Source of the DNA: Protopterus annectens
Lineage: Eukaryota; Chordata; Ceratodontiformes; Protopteridae
Length of the DNA: 64,000 nucleotides
Assembly (NCBI RefSeq): GCF_019279795.1
Contig: NC_056733.1
Location: 1,425,347,812 to 1,425,411,811, forward strand
Direction: 5' to 3'
The translations under genes were made by a program, and so were the position numbers. The notes beneath the pieces are model-generated. The model did not search any database and had not been told where the DNA came from. It was given only the letters and a program-made list of their open reading frames with translations. This document shows, piece after piece, positions 24,123 to 35,689 of the stretch (positions are counted from its first letter, which is position 1; the number at the start of each line of letters is the position of its first letter).

Positions 24123-26036
24123 TATCAAGATGTGGCAATTATATTATCTAGGCGAAGAAAAAATGTGGCTTCACCTGACAAAGTAATAATCTGAAACGTA
24201 TTCAAGATTTACCCTTAGCAGTTAAAAAACCCATACAGAAGTTAGCTCTGTTCTATGCATATTTAATAAGTAAAGGATAAATGCTTCAAATATGTTACCC
24301 TACTACTCTAGTCTTCTCATACCAGGGTAACAGGTACCATATTTCTTTGTTTGCAGAGGCTAAAACAATTTTTAAATACCTTTTTTGACTTCAAACCCGA
24401 CTGATCTTTTTAATTCCTTATATCTGTTAGTTATAATTACCTACAATTGCCTTCTGAGTTGAGCAGAACTTGTATGCTCGTTGTATGACTTTCATGCATG
24501 GTTGTCTGCCTTCTGCTTTGCACTGCTAGAGACTTCTGTTTGTCACCATGATGGATCCTGACTCTGTAGTTTTACCTCCATGACCGTAACTACGACATAT
24601 TGTAGCATGTTAAGCTGGACCCAGTAGGATGTGTCTGGATCAATTGACCCTCTTTACTGGATACTCCTCTCAAACATAACTACTTTGTTTCACACTATGG
24701 TACGACAGAGGTGTTTTATCTTTGTACTTTCAATTCAGAGCATACATTTTAAATAACTTTAGTTCTGACAACTGCAAACGTGATCATTTTACTTTATATT
24801 TGTTAGCAATTTTAATATCTGATTCAACAAGTTAGACTTGCTGTAAATATTGTAATTACTGTGTTCACAACATTAAATATTTCTAGATTTAGTTCTATTC
24901 AGCTTTATTTGGTCAAGACTAAGCTCAATTCTAACTTGTCTTAGCTGAATTGAATTGAGTTAAAGGAGCTTTAATCAGTTACTCATACAACTGCATTTAT
25001 TATATTTCATAATATATATATATATCTTACAGAACTATTTAATGTTCGATTAAATGAGCATTTCCTGGAGGACCTATAGGAATGTGCCTGCGTCTCCATG
25101 CCAGGCCTAAACATATGTCGAGTGGCATGGGAAGTCACACCTGGATCAGGTGGAGGATGGACAGCAGACCTCCTACATGGCACATCACCCACACTTTGGC
25201 TATGACCAGAGTCAACAGGCAGTAAAGCCACAGTAACCACACTTCCCTGAGCAAGTGTCTCACACTTCACCTGTCCAATATCTGAGGTCTAACTAGAATG
25301 GGTTGGTGTAGGCCTACTGGCTGTGTCCGATGGAACTATAGGGGATGGCTGAATGTCAACCTCAGTGTCAGATTCAGCCTCTGCACCCCCCAACTGTGCC
25401 TCAGGCCACCATCATCATCATCAGGGTCTCATGATACTCTGAAATCAGGTGGTAAGAGTCCTACACTTCCACTGTCAGGATCACTTGTGGTAATAAACAA
25501 CAAACACAGAAAATAAATTAATACCGACACCACTAAAGTCAAATGTATACTAACAAATGAGCAGTGGTGCCACTACTACAGATAGTACAGCAATATACAC
25601 AACAGTCCTGACACCCACATCACACATATGGATAAAAATATATATTTCCTTGAACTGCTCATCACTACTGACAAAAAAATATTTCCCTTACCATGTGCAA
25701 ATGATGCTATGCTTCCCATAGATGATGGTCCTGGAAGAATCTAAGCAAAAGGTAAGGACAACATCCTCACAATTAACAGTAACACAGAGGGTTAAAACGT
25801 TTTGCCATTTACATGTCCATTAACGATAATTTTAACAAGAGCTTAGATGACAAGTCCAACCTAAGCCCATGTGTAATTAATCAGAATGTGTTGTTAGTTA
25901 TACCAATCTACAACCCCCCAAAACGTATTTATTGTTAAACCAGACGTATGTATTTCTGTCAGTATTTTACTATACAAAAGTATTTAACAATTGAGATACA
26001 TAAGCTTACCTGGAAGCTCCTCTGGGACATACCTAA
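24123..26036. other. gene-free stretch
   Basis: AT-rich sequence. A short piece at 24175-24208 (CACCTGACAAAG then CTGAAACGTATTC) resembles the tail motif of Penelope-like elements but is too short to call. The minus-strand open frame at 25007-25270 is Pro/Ser/His-rich and unrecognised. Nothing else can be supported. Confidence 0.35.
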
Positions 26037-26660
26037 TCCAGACCTTATCTAAACAATCCTACCTTGGTTTGTGATTCACTGTGGAGTTGACTGGTAAGAG
26101 AAGTTTTATTTGAATTTATATTTTATTTTTTATTACAGTTTTTCACTGTTTGTAGGAAGGAAGGGATAGCTTGTAGACAGGAAGATTCACTTTGATTTAT
26201 ATTTTGTTGTTTAACCTTTAATTTTCACTGTTGGTTGTTAGAAAGGGATAGGTTTTAGAAAGGCAAGCTCTAGCCATCCCAAGGGGCCTAGTCAGCTATA
26301 AATTCACATAGACTGCAGAGAGAGAAATCCAGAACTTATCCAAACAATCCTACATTGGTTTGTGATTCAGTATGGAGTTGACTGGTAAGAGAAGTTTTAT
26401 TTGAATTTATATTTTATTTTTCATCACTGTTTTTCACTGTTTGTAGGAAGGAAGGGATAACTTTTTAGACAGGAAGATTCACTTTGATTTATATTTTGTT
26501 GTTTTACCTTTAATTTTCACTGTTGGTTGTTAGAAAGGGATAGGTTTTAGACAGGCAAGCTCTCGCCACTCCATGGAGCCTAGTAAGCTATAAAGTCACA
26601 TAGACTGCAGAGAGGACAATCCAGAGCTTATATAAACAATCCTATCTTGGTTTGTGATTT
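26037..26660 (+). repeat. tandem 5' UTR monomers of the CR1-group LINE, unit about 292 bp
   Basis: The motif TCCAGA (C/A/G) CTTAT then AAACAATCCTA opens units at 26037, 26328 and 26620. The first two units are complete (291 and 292 bp) and about 93 percent alike by eye. The third is cut after about 41 bases. They lie directly upstream of the ORF1 start at 26931 of the LINE that follows. Tandem 5' monomers with promoter activity are known for some L1 families, so a promoter role is inferred here. Confidence 0.8.
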
Positions 26661-26930
26661 ATTGATCTTTTCTGTTAAAAAGAAGTGCCCCTGCAAGCAA
26701 TAGTGAGCAGAAGCAACTGCGCGCATTCGCACGTGACATAAAGGAATTACAGCATTTGTCTGACTCTCAGAACTTGTACGGTCAGCACAACTTTACTGTA
26801 CTTACTTTAATATATAGTTGTATATTGCTTGTGTGATTTTTGTCATAGAAGTTGATTTAAGTTCTCTTTGAATTCTGTGGTTACTGATTTTGATTATTCT
26901 TTTATTTTATTTTATTCATTTGAAGCTGAA

Positions 26931-28520
26931 CATGAATTCCTTAAATGAGTGTTCAATTAATGATTTGCTAAAGCACAAATATCTTGTACAGTGTAATAAA
27001 TGCTATGCATATTTAAAGATAGCACTGGTGATCTGTGTTCTTCATGTCAAAAGATGGATGATTTGCTTATCATTATCAGAAGTAAATCTAGCCTTACTGA
27101 TGATGATTGCACTTGTGCAATTGGCACGGCTTGAACTGTTGATTCATATATTAATGATTGCACTGGTGAGAGTATGTGCATGGTGGTGCAGCGGTTAGCG
27201 TTGTCACCTCACAGCAAAAGGTTCTCCCGTTCAATTCTCGGCTGGAGCGCCTTCTGTGTGGAGTCTGCATGTCCTCCCCGTGGCCAGCTGACGATAAAGA
27301 CATGCAGGTAGGCCCGAGCGTTAATGGGTGTGCCTTCTTTGAAGGTTGGGTATTGGGCTGGCAACTTGGCACCGTAAAAATCCACTGCCAATCATGAGCG
27401 GACTGGAGTTCCGCTGTGGCAACCCCTAACCGGGACAAGGTGAAAGACAAAGAACAAATAGGGCAAGTTTAGGAAATGATGTGTCTATTTTCTGTAAACA
27501 TCATTCAACCCCTATTAAACAATACAATGCCCCTGACAACTTTGGAATTCTGGATGCAAGTATTCAGCAATCTGAGGATTCAGAGTGTTTAGAAGGAAAC
27601 AAAAAAAGGAAGAAGTTCACAACAAATAACAAGGAAGAAAAAGAAGCTGATTAATGTCTGTAAAGTAAAGAGAACACGTACTAAGGACACTGCTTTGTTA
27701 TGTAACACAACAGATTACAGGGAACAATAACATTTTTTCTATCAGAACACCTTCAGTCTACAGAAAAAGGCATAATTTTTTCAAAAGAGAAGCTTGAAAA
27801 AACATGGAAGGATTGAAGAACATTACTGTAAGAAAAAAAGAAGAGAAAGACAGATGTTGACTACATGACTCCAGTTGTGGATGTACAAAGCAGATGGATG
27901 AGAATTTAATACGGAATGAAAACAGTGCGATTAATAAGATTAATGGTGATGATCATTCCTTTGTATCAACTGATAGAGCAGATATTACTGCATTAGAAGT
28001 TGAAGATTGTTCAGATCTGGTCAGAAAAGATATTCTTGTAATTAGAGATTCAGTTATCAGAGGAACTGATACTGATATCTGCAGAGAGGATAATGAGCAC
28101 TGAGTAGTGTTATGCCTGCCAGGAGTAAAAATGGAAGATGTGAGACAAGCCTTGGAGTGCCTTAATATAAGGAAGTACGCATCTGTTTTTTATTCATGTC
28201 GGTACAAATGATCTCATCCACAAGGACTCTGACTGTTAGTCAGGAACTTACAGTCCTCTTAGATAGTATACCTAAGTGTTAGAACTAAGTTTTCACAAAT
28301 CACATATAGAAAGAAGAGTCAGGTCACCGTGAATGAAAAGATTTTTGGGGTAAATACCTACATGAAAAAAATGTCTTTCAATGTGTTTCAAAAAGTGGAA
28401 ATGGTTAGAGCATTCAAACCTAGTTTTGGGCACACGTGTTCAGACAGGATGGCATGCATTTGTCAAGATCAGGAATTGAATTTTTGCAGCAGAGATTTTT
28501 CAATATTTGACAATCACTAG
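26931..28520 (+). pseudogene. ORF1 of the CR1-group LINE (Cys-motif plus esterase), interrupted
   Basis: It starts MNSLNECSINDLLKHKYLVQ, with QCNKCYAYLK and a LCSSCQK-like pair after a frameshift, the same layout as ORF1 at 20250. The SINE at 27178-27447 cuts it. Beyond the SINE, 27894-28103 holds DILVIRDSVIRG, in which the GDS nucleophile motif reads RDS, and near 28195 comes IHVGTNDLI, the G-N-D block of SGNH hydrolases. The C-terminal end (28329-28520) is poorly conserved. Several stops make it a pseudogene. Confidence 0.75.
27178..27447 (+). mobile_element. tRNA-derived SINE with RTE-type tail, short form (copy B)
   Basis: It starts GCATGGTGGTGCAGCGGTTA and carries the body CTTCTGTGTGGAGTCTGCAT. 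The tail is GAGTTCCGCTGTGGCAACCC followed by CTAACCGGGACAAGG. It lacks the same internal block as the copy at 6380, so the two belong to one short subfamily. It is inserted in the ORF1 of the surrounding LINE. No clean target duplication was found, so the ends are approximate. Confidence 0.8.
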
Positions 28521-28620
28521 GCAGGATTTTTACCATGTCGAAAATTTAACAGTTCACAAATAGCAACATTTGATGCATCTCTGATATAATTCAAATGAGG
28601 GTGAACCCAGCACTTGATAC

Positions 28621-29148
28621 ATGCACACAATTTCTTGTTACGTATTCTACAGGTTCAAAAACATTAGGGTTATTCTTTTTAAGAATTGGACCATAATTTT
28701 GGAAGACAATGGTCTTAATAAAATATTGGAAGTAACCCCACGATTTACATATAGGAGGGGACCCAATATGAAATGCCTGTTAGAGAAACAGAGAAAAATA
28801 TGTAAGGGTAGTCTTGGTATGGCAAAATGTGGTAGTTGCCCTCAGTGTAAATTTATTAAAACAGGCAACAAACTTTGTCTTAGGGACAGAACATATAATA
28901 TAGAAGGTAAATTTAACTGTGACACCAAAGGGGTAGTCTATGTAGCCTTATGCGAGGGGTGTGCATCGTACTACATTGGCAAAACCGAAAGAAAAATAAA
29001 ACAAAGGATATACAAACACCAGTACAGCATACATAACCAGATTACTACAAATGCGTTGGCAAAACACATTTTAGATTACCCCACTCACAAGTTTGTGTTT
29101 GCAGCAATACAACAGTTAGAACATAATATACGAGGAGGTCCAATGTGA
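28621..29148 (+). pseudogene. Penelope-like polyprotein C-terminus, GIY-YIG domain
   Basis: The 175-residue frame shows CGSCPQCKF (residues about 72-80), then FNCDTKGVVYVALCEGC and YYIGKTERKIKQRIYKHQYS (about 99-138), the Cys-pair plus GIY-YIG signature of Penelope-type endonucleases. The tyrosine, the arginine of the KxxR region and the histidine are present. After 29148 a frameshift leads into ELTWQVRTLAHIPPGLNEY, which matches the expected end of the protein. The nuclease half-domain is thus intact in reading, but the protein lacks its reverse transcriptase and is broken near the end. Confidence 0.85.
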
Positions 29149-29450
29149 ACTTAAACTTGAGGAATGTGAGCTTACGTGGCAAGTTCGCACATTGGCCCAC
29201 ATACCTCCTGGCCTTAACGAATATGTATTAATCAAATGCCTTTTAAAGCTTAAAGCACTTGCTAGGTAGTGCTTATAGCTTGTGGACCAGCAGTTCAGGT
29301 TTTCTAAGTGTTTAAGCATATTTTGTATGCCTTTCTACAGTGTGTCACATTGGCCTTTGTTTGCCTACCTACAGTCAGTGTTATATTTACCATAAGGTTG
29401 CATTTATATATACTCGTCTACTGGACCATGTTTTTTGGTCTCTTATTCAC

Positions 29451-29470
29451 ATATATATGTATAGATATAT

Positions 29471-29548
<78 letters not shown>
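29451..29548. repeat. (TA)n microsatellite in the Penelope-like element
   Basis: About 98 bases of nearly pure TA with a few G and A interruptions on the left. Frames running across it on both strands are spurious. Confidence 0.97.
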
Positions 29549-29551
<3 letters not shown>

Positions 29552-29817
29552 TGTACATAAGTTGCATTTTTAAATGCAGGAATAATTAAGCAAAAATTGT
29601 TTAATTTTTTATTTTTAATTTCTACTTTATAATTATTCACACTTGTATTAACTATGTGTTTAGTTCCCCTAGTATTTTAGCTGAAAGGGTATTATACCTT
29701 GTTAATTTTACATTTTTATTATATGCATGTATTTATGTATCAGTTTCTGATATGTTTTGCATATGGCTTTAAGTATACACATTGTAACTGGAGAAGATAT
29801 CTTGTATTAGTTGAATT

Positions 29818-30171
29818 AGGGGCAGCCACGGTGGTGCAGCGATTAGCATTGCCGCCTCACAGCAAGAGGTTCTCCGGTTCGATCCTCAGCCAGGGTGCCT
29901 TCTGTGCAGAGTCTGCATGTCCTCCCTGTGGTTGTGTGGGTTTCCTCCAGGTGCTCCGGTTTCCTCCCACATACCAAAGACATGCTGTAGGTGGATTGGA
30001 CACTCTAAACATTGGCCCTAGATATGAGTGCATGTGTCTTCTGTGGAAGGTTCGGTGCCGGGCTGGCAACTCAACACCGTAAAATCTCCACTGCCAATCA
30101 TAAGCGGCTAAAGTGATCCACTGTGGTGACCGCTAACCGGAAAAAGCCGAAAGAAGAAGAAGAAGAAGAAG
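29818..30171 (+). mobile_element. tRNA-derived SINE with RTE-type tail, long form (copy C)
   Basis: It starts AGGGGCAGCCACGGTGGTGC and includes a B box GGTTCGATCC, the block GTGGGTTTCCTCCAGGTGCT, CATGCTGTAGGTGGATTGGA, and a tail with AACCGGAAAAAGCCGAAAG and (AAG)n. Perfect 19-bp direct repeats flank it at 29799-29817 and 30172-30190. This copy shows the full layout (354 bp) from which the shorter copies differ by internal deletions. Confidence 0.92.
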
Positions 30172-30334
30172 ATCTTGTATTAGTTGAATTGTTTCTGTTG
30201 CCATAATGGAGCTAGATGTTTTTATAACCCTACATGAATAAGTGAATGTAATTTAATGATGATTAACTTGTGAATGGGTTAATTGCATCCACTTGTAAGT
30301 ATATAAAGTGGATAATCATTGTCTTTTCTTTTGT

Positions 30335-30390
30335 CTGATGAAGTTGGAGTATAGTCTCTGATGAAAGCACTCACAATAAATAGTGTGGTT
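30335..30390 (+). other. hammerhead-like motif at the Penelope-like 3' end (tentative)
   Basis: CTGATGA is followed by a possible 7-bp stem (GTTGGAG opposite CTCTGAT, loop TATAGT), then GAAA, then a second short hairpin (GCACT opposite AGTGT). This follows the order of a hammerhead core, a feature reported for Penelope-like elements. The cleavage-site triplet is not convincing and one base is extra after CTGATGA, so this is at best a decayed ribozyme. Confidence 0.22.
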
Positions 30391-30633
30391 TGGAGTACTT
30401 GCAGCCTGCTTGCTTTTTTTTTTTTTGCTTTTTTACCAGTTTGTTCTTTTTTGGAGTTCTTTCATCTCTGATGGTTGTTAATGCTAGGAGCAATTATAAT
30501 AAAGTTTTTTTTTATTGGAAAATTTGCTGTGTTCCCACAAGATTGATATTGTTATTGTTTGTGAAACATAGTTAAAGAACAGTGACTGGAAACCAGTTCT
30601 GTCAGGGTATAAATGTTTTTACTGTAACATTCT

Positions 30634-30808
30634 ACCGCAGTGGTGGTGCTGCGGTAGCGTTGTCGCCTCACAGTATGACGTTGTCCTGTTTGATTCTCAG
30701 CTAGAGCGTCAGAGCTGGCAACTCGGCACGTAAAAATCTACTGCCAATCATGAGCGGACCGGAGTTCCGCTGTGGCAACCCCTAACCTAAAAGCTGAAAG
30801 ACACAACA
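30634..30808 (+). mobile_element. tRNA-derived SINE with RTE-type tail, deleted form (copy D)
   Basis: It starts ACCGCAGTGGTGGTGCTGCG and keeps the head and the tail (GAGTTCCGCTGTGGCAACCC), but most of the body is missing, leaving 175 bp. It is flanked by ACTGTAACATTCT (30621-30633) and ACTGTAACAGACATTCT (30809-30825), a target duplication with a 4-base difference. It is inserted in the endonuclease part of the host LINE. Confidence 0.8.
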
Positions 30809-31161
30809 ACTGTAACAGACATTCTAACAAAAAATCAGGTGGAGGTGTTATGATAGGTATTAAAGATAGTTATAAGACCTGTGATTATTACATGTTCAAC
30901 AATAACACCAATAATATAGACTGTGTAACTGTGACAATAAAGAAACCCTGGAACATATAACAATTGTTGGAGTGTATAAACCACCAAAGTCAAGTGCAGA
31001 TGACCTAGAGGAATTCATGCATTTCTTGCATAAAACTCTGGAGAGAAGAAAAATATAAGCTGGGGACTTAAATTTACCAGAAACAGACTAGAATAATATT
31101 GATTCAATAACAAGGAAATTATTCACAATGTATATTCAGAAACAACAATTGCTTCAGATTG

Positions 31162-31892
31162 CAAAAAAAAAAGAAATACCAGAGAACGGAACATAACAGA
31201 CTCCCTCACCTCTTTCAATGGTATCAACTCTCACTTGCCCACAAACTAGTAAACCATCCACTAAATGTCCCATCCCTCCAGAATCTACTCCAACCCTATT
31301 GCACCACCAGACCACTAAGATCCAGCAACAAAAATCACTTGCAGATCACTAAAGCCAATAACTTTGCTGGTGAAGCACTATTCTCTTGCACCATAGCCAA
31401 GTTATGGAACTCCCTCCCACCCACAATTACCTCCATACCATCATGCACCCACTTCAAAACTTTACTAAATGCGCACCTAAAAACATCCTGGTTATGCCCT
31501 TGCAACTCCCACTCTAATATCACCCACTCCATCCAACCACTACCTTTCTTTCCACTCCACTAACTACCTTGATTATAGCAAGCTCAGATGCTCATAAGCC
31601 TAGTACTTATACAGCAGGAACTTCTTATTTTAACATTTGTTAATGTCTGTTATGTACTTCACAAACAAAGATTCTAGTTGTCTACTGATGTACTATGTTC
31701 TTCATCTGTAAATATGTTGTAAGTAATCGCTATGTAAATTGTTAAACGCTGTGTAATCCAATGTAGCTATTGTCTGTTTATTTTAACTGTGGAGATTTTC
31801 TCCCCGGGCCTCCGCTGAAAATGGACCTACGTCCAGTCGGACACTCCCAATCAACAAATATAAATAAATAAATAAAATAAATAAATAAATAG
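31162..31892 (+). mobile_element. 5'-truncated L2-like LINE, ORF2 C-terminus and 3' tail
   Basis: The frame 31170-31563 encodes the end of a Jockey-group ORF2 (LAHKLVNHPLNVPS, then LFSCTIAKLWNSLPPTITS and HFKTLLNAHLKTSWL). A 3' UTR follows, ending GGGCCTCCGCTGAAAATGG, CCAGTCGGACACTCCC and (AAATA)n at 31858-31892. The same tail is found on the tRNA-Ala SINE at 6166, in antisense at 44697-44820, at about 36243-36310 and at 62348-62446. It splits the endonuclease region of the surrounding CR1-group LINE. Confidence 0.8.
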
Positions 31893-34099
31893 ACATTGAT
31901 TGTATTCTTAAAGAAATTACTGTAACTTCAAGTCAAGTTTTACCACCATTAATGTGCAGTGATCATGGGGTTATAAAGGTTAATTTGTTGCTAGATAATT
32001 CTGCCAAACTGAAGTCTAAAGCAATGCACAGAAGGTTAATTATAGATTATATGGAAGCAAAACACTCACTATGTAAAACTAACTGGAGTAATGCATTCAG
32101 TGAAAAAAAACCTCAGGTGGAATGTGAAAAGCTTTGAAAGAGAAATTGTTTGACTGCAAAAAATCAAAATAATGTTTAACATCAGGATCTAGACATACAA
32201 CGTCAGGAGAATATATTTCCATAAGAACAAGATACCTGATTAAGGTGAGAGACAAAAAATATAAGAAATCGAAGAGAGATCGTACTACAACTTTGAAAAC
32301 TGAAATAAACAAGCTGGACTAACAGATTAAGCATAGTGTGAGAGAAGAGCAAGAACATTTTTAAGAAAATTTATATAAAGATACTTAGCATAATAGGAAA
32401 CCTTTTTTATAGATACATAAGATGTGGAAGGAGTAAAGGCATATAAACTGATAAACTGTGTGCATATTCTAAAATTTATTCTCAGATACCACAAATTATA
32501 GAAATATTTACAAAATATTTTGCAAAACAGTTTGGCACCACAAAGGGGGTAATAAGTTGTCCTAGTGACATCCAGGTAACCTCAGATACTGGAATCATAT
32601 TAGATTATATTGAAAAAGAACTGCACAAACTGGGTCCAAGCAAAGCACAGGGAGGAGACAGAATTAGTAACAATGACCCAAGAACACTTCAGCAAGAACT
32701 TACAGTACCATTATATTTATTATTCACTAGGTCATATAAATATGGGGACATTCCTCACGATTGGAGACATGCGCTTATTAAACCTGCTTTTAAGGGAAAG
32801 GGGAGTAGGACAAACCCAGAGTCATATAGACCCTTAAGTCTACTTTCATGTTGTGGAAAAATAATGGAGAAGGTAGTATTGGATAAGTTATTGTCAGAAC
32901 TAGATAGGCTGGGACTCGAAAGCATATATCAGCATTCATATGTTGCAAATAGATCTATCACCGGCTGCAACATGACATTCTGTAGCAATATAATAACAGC
33001 TATGAATGAAAAATTGTGCTGTGATGTAATTTATATAGATTTAAATTCAGAATTTGACAGGGTCATACACAAAATACTGATCAATAAATCAGAATAACTA
33101 GATATTGATGTACTCTTGATAAGATGGTTAGCTGCATGACTTACAAATAGGACATGACAAGCATCATACAGCAACTGGATAGGTGAATTCTTGGTTACAG
33201 TCAGGGTGTCCCACAGGGCTCTGTCCTAGGCTCTTACTTGTTTAGATTGTATCTTTCAGACCTAACTTTTTCATCTGAGGCATTCTATAGTCTATATGCA
33301 GATGACCTGAAATTGGGTAAACTGATTACTTGTGTTACAGATAAACCAGGTCTGCAAAAGAACTTGACTAAAGTGACCATTTGGGCACAGGAGAATAATA
33401 TACTGATAAATACATAAAAAACTAAGCATATGAAATTTGGGAGACTTAAACTGAAAGGTGACTATTTAATACAGCACACAGTGATTGAAACTGTAGCTTC
33501 ATTTAAGGACCTGGGTATTTGGGCAGATCCAGCTATGAGTTTTTCTAATCATATCAACCAATTGGTTAATGATAGTTATAGAACTATAGGTTGCATCAAA
33601 GATTTATAAAGTCTAGGAAATAAGAAATGATGAAGTCATTGTTTGTTAGTTACATTAGACCCAAACTTGAGTATGGAATAACAATATGGAAACCTTATAA
33701 GAAAACAAGCATGGGTAAACTGGAAAGAGTACAGTGGAAATATACCAAGGATATCCATGGATATGAAAATTTAAGTTATTATGAAAGACTAAAATATCTG
33801 AACTTGTACAGTGTCTCTTATAGACATCTAAGAGGAGATCTTATTCAGGTACATAGTACATTTAGAGACAACTACTTCTGGGAATGTTTGGGGTTATCAA
33901 AAAGTACTAGAGAATCATCAGACAACCTATGTACAAGATTCTATAGGAATGAGAAGTGTACTAATTGGGTCTCTGAGAGAGTAGCTGATGCATGGAACAG
34001 ACTACCAAATTACATTAAAGCAAGTACTAGTTTAGATATTTTTAATGACAGCCTGACAATTATTACAGGAACAAGTGATTAGGTATAATGGCAATCTAG

Positions 34100-34620
34100 A
34101 AGGGTATTAATGCCCATTCTTGAAATATTTGTATGTATGTATACTTGTTCTCCCTGAAACAGTAGCACCAATGTCAATGACAAACTGTTCTGCACTTTTC
34201 AGGGAGCTGTCGAGATCCCTGACAGTGGACAGGAACTCTTCCTTTGCTGTTAACAGTGGATCTGTAGCAGCCCCCCCCCCCCAGTACCCATCTGATCACT
34301 GGCTACTGCAGCTGCTCTCGTCCATGTAGATGAAATCTGTCAGTGGACCTATGGTGCACCTGATCATATGTCCTGTTGTGTCTGTCTACTGCATTCACAT
34401 AAACAACTATCTGCTGCCAAATTTGTATTATACCTGACGTATCATCACATCCCCTCTCAAGCAGAAAGGCACCATGATTCTCAGGGTCAGTGAAGGGGAA
34501 TTTTCTGGGATTGGAATGCCTAGATGTCATAGTCCTAGGTGTCCTAAAACACAACAGAAGGATAATACACATATGTATCACATAACTAATGATCCTGCTT
34601 CCAGATGACACATAAAAGGT
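34100..34620 (-). pseudogene. Myb/SANT-like protein remnant of a Harbinger-type element
   Basis: The minus-strand frame 34303-34611 contains RKFPFTDPENHGAFLLERG followed by IWQQIVVYVNAV and NRTYDQVHHRSTDRF. This is the pattern of the Myb/SANT-like DNA-binding domain found in Harbinger accessory proteins: FT-x-EN near the start, W in the second helix, RT-xx-Q(V/C)-xx-R in the third. A second frame further down (KEEFLSTVRDLDSSLKSAEQF) looks like a downstream helical segment. The C9 run at 34272 and a frameshift separate them. Related remnants are at 37094-39440 and 49426-51263. Confidence 0.6.
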
Positions 34621-35680
34621 AACATTTCACTATTACCCACTATCGAAACATAAAACAGTCAAGATATTGAAATATAAAAAAGGAATTGTGTGGTTGTAAC
34701 ATATTACAATCCCAAACAAAGCAAGGTTGGATCCAAAACAAACAGAGTAACAGTAGCAAAATATCTTGTTTGTGCCAAAACAGAAAGCAACTTTGCACTC
34801 CACCCCCAAAAGAACACTCAAGTGACACATTTTGCAAACAAACCATCAGTGAAGTGCTAAAAGTGCTATCAAATGAAATGTTTTTGAAACATGTGTACAG
34901 ATTTAACACAGAACATTCCATTTTAAGCTATTGCCAGTCATGTCTACCTGTGGCCAGCATTCCCTTAGAGGTGTGTATGATCCATCCTAGATGGCTAACA
35001 CCCCTGCGTTATTGACAATATAGGACATTTACATTTCATGGAAATAACAATAGAAGAGTGTACACAGAAAAACAGTTGTAACTTTAGCACTTGTGATAAC
35101 AGTTAATAAGGCTGTGCATCTGAGAAAGTGAAATGTCCTGACAAACATGTCCATGCCATCAGTCCACTTCTAAGAAATGCATACAGATAAAAGTAACATT
35201 TGCTAATGCATATACTGTATATAAAACCGATTTTTCTTAATGACATTTCAGCATATGCAGTATATAGCTGAAAAATGCAAGCATACCTTATCAAGGTCAT
35301 TAGTCATCTGCACAGATATATCCCAAAGTAATATCCTCTTCTGTGTTAGCTACATAAACAAGTCTCCTCACCTTCCATTTCCCTAGCTACATGGTTCCCT
35401 TTTGGTGGTGTAGATTCAGGGCTGTGAGCATGCTGAAGATGCAAATGAAGTGTGAACTCATTAGAATTTCTGAATCAAAATTAGTTGGCTCCATGTGGCA
35501 AATATTAACATAGTGCAGGCACTCCCACAGTGTTTGTTGCAAATGGATTGCAGCTGTGAAAGATTACTGGTAGGGAGAAGGAAAACACAACAGCAAATCA
35601 GACTGCCCTGCCTCCTGTGGGAGTGTCATCCAAGTTAGACTTACAAAATGTAGAAGTAATTGTATCAAGCTTTTAAATGT
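34621..35680. other. gene-free stretch
   Basis: No coding, repeat copy or microsatellite that I recognise. It may be an intron or flank of the Harbinger-type remnant. Confidence 0.35.
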
Positions 35681-35689
35681 AAGTAAGCA

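Larger units (their letters stand above)
28600..30420 (+). mobile_element. Penelope-like element (3' part) with GIY-YIG endonuclease
   Basis: The C-terminal linker and GIY-YIG nuclease of a Penelope-like polyprotein are read at 28621-29300, followed by a 3' region holding a (TA)n array, a SINE (29818-30171) and a terminal TCTGATGAAG/GATGAAAGC motif near 30335-30372, typical of the ends of such elements. The reverse transcriptase part is missing, so the element is 5'-truncated. It lies between ORF1 and ORF2 of the CR1-group LINE. Left and right ends are approximate. Confidence 0.75.
30468..34081 (+). pseudogene. ORF2 of the CR1-group LINE (endonuclease, reverse transcriptase), interrupted
   Basis: It opens near MVVNARSNYNK (about 30471). 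The endonuclease continues with IVIVCET, then LKNSDWKPVLSGYKCF, is cut by the SINE at 30634-30808, and resumes KSGGGVMIGIKDSYKT. After the L2-like insertion (31162-31892) it continues with CSDHGVIKVNLLL, then the reverse transcriptase: SYRPLSLLSCCGKIMEK-like at about 32820-32870, VIYIDLNSEFDRVIH (DLxxxFD) at 33025-33070, and a frame with YADDL at 33295. The C-terminus (33627-34081) is the longest open piece: SYIRPKLEYG, ERLKYLNLYSVSYRHLRGDL and VADAWNRLP. Multiple stops and shifts; not functional. Confidence 0.8.
26037..34085 (+). mobile_element. long CR1-group LINE with nested insertions
   Basis: A single LINE can be followed over 8 kb: 5' monomers (26037-26660), ORF1 (26931-28520), and ORF2 (30468-34081). 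It is interrupted by a SINE at 27178, a Penelope-like element at about 28600-30420 (itself holding a SINE), a SINE at 30634 and an L2-like LINE at 31162-31892. Without the insertions the element would be about 5 kb. The coding frame picks up on the far side of each insertion, which supports one original element. Its protein motifs differ from the other CR1 family in the window. Confidence 0.75.

Noticed and set aside
24175-24208. Second Penelope-like element tail after the CR1
   Set aside because: Only about 30 bases resemble the motif and no coding is nearby, so it is not reported as a feature.
25007-25516. Pro/Ser-rich frames as a possible exon of a host gene
   Set aside because: No recognised domain, no convincing splice sites and no conserved partner. 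Kept only as an unexplained open stretch.
29340-29640. Tyr-Ile repeat proteins on both strands
   Set aside because: Translations of the (TA)n array.
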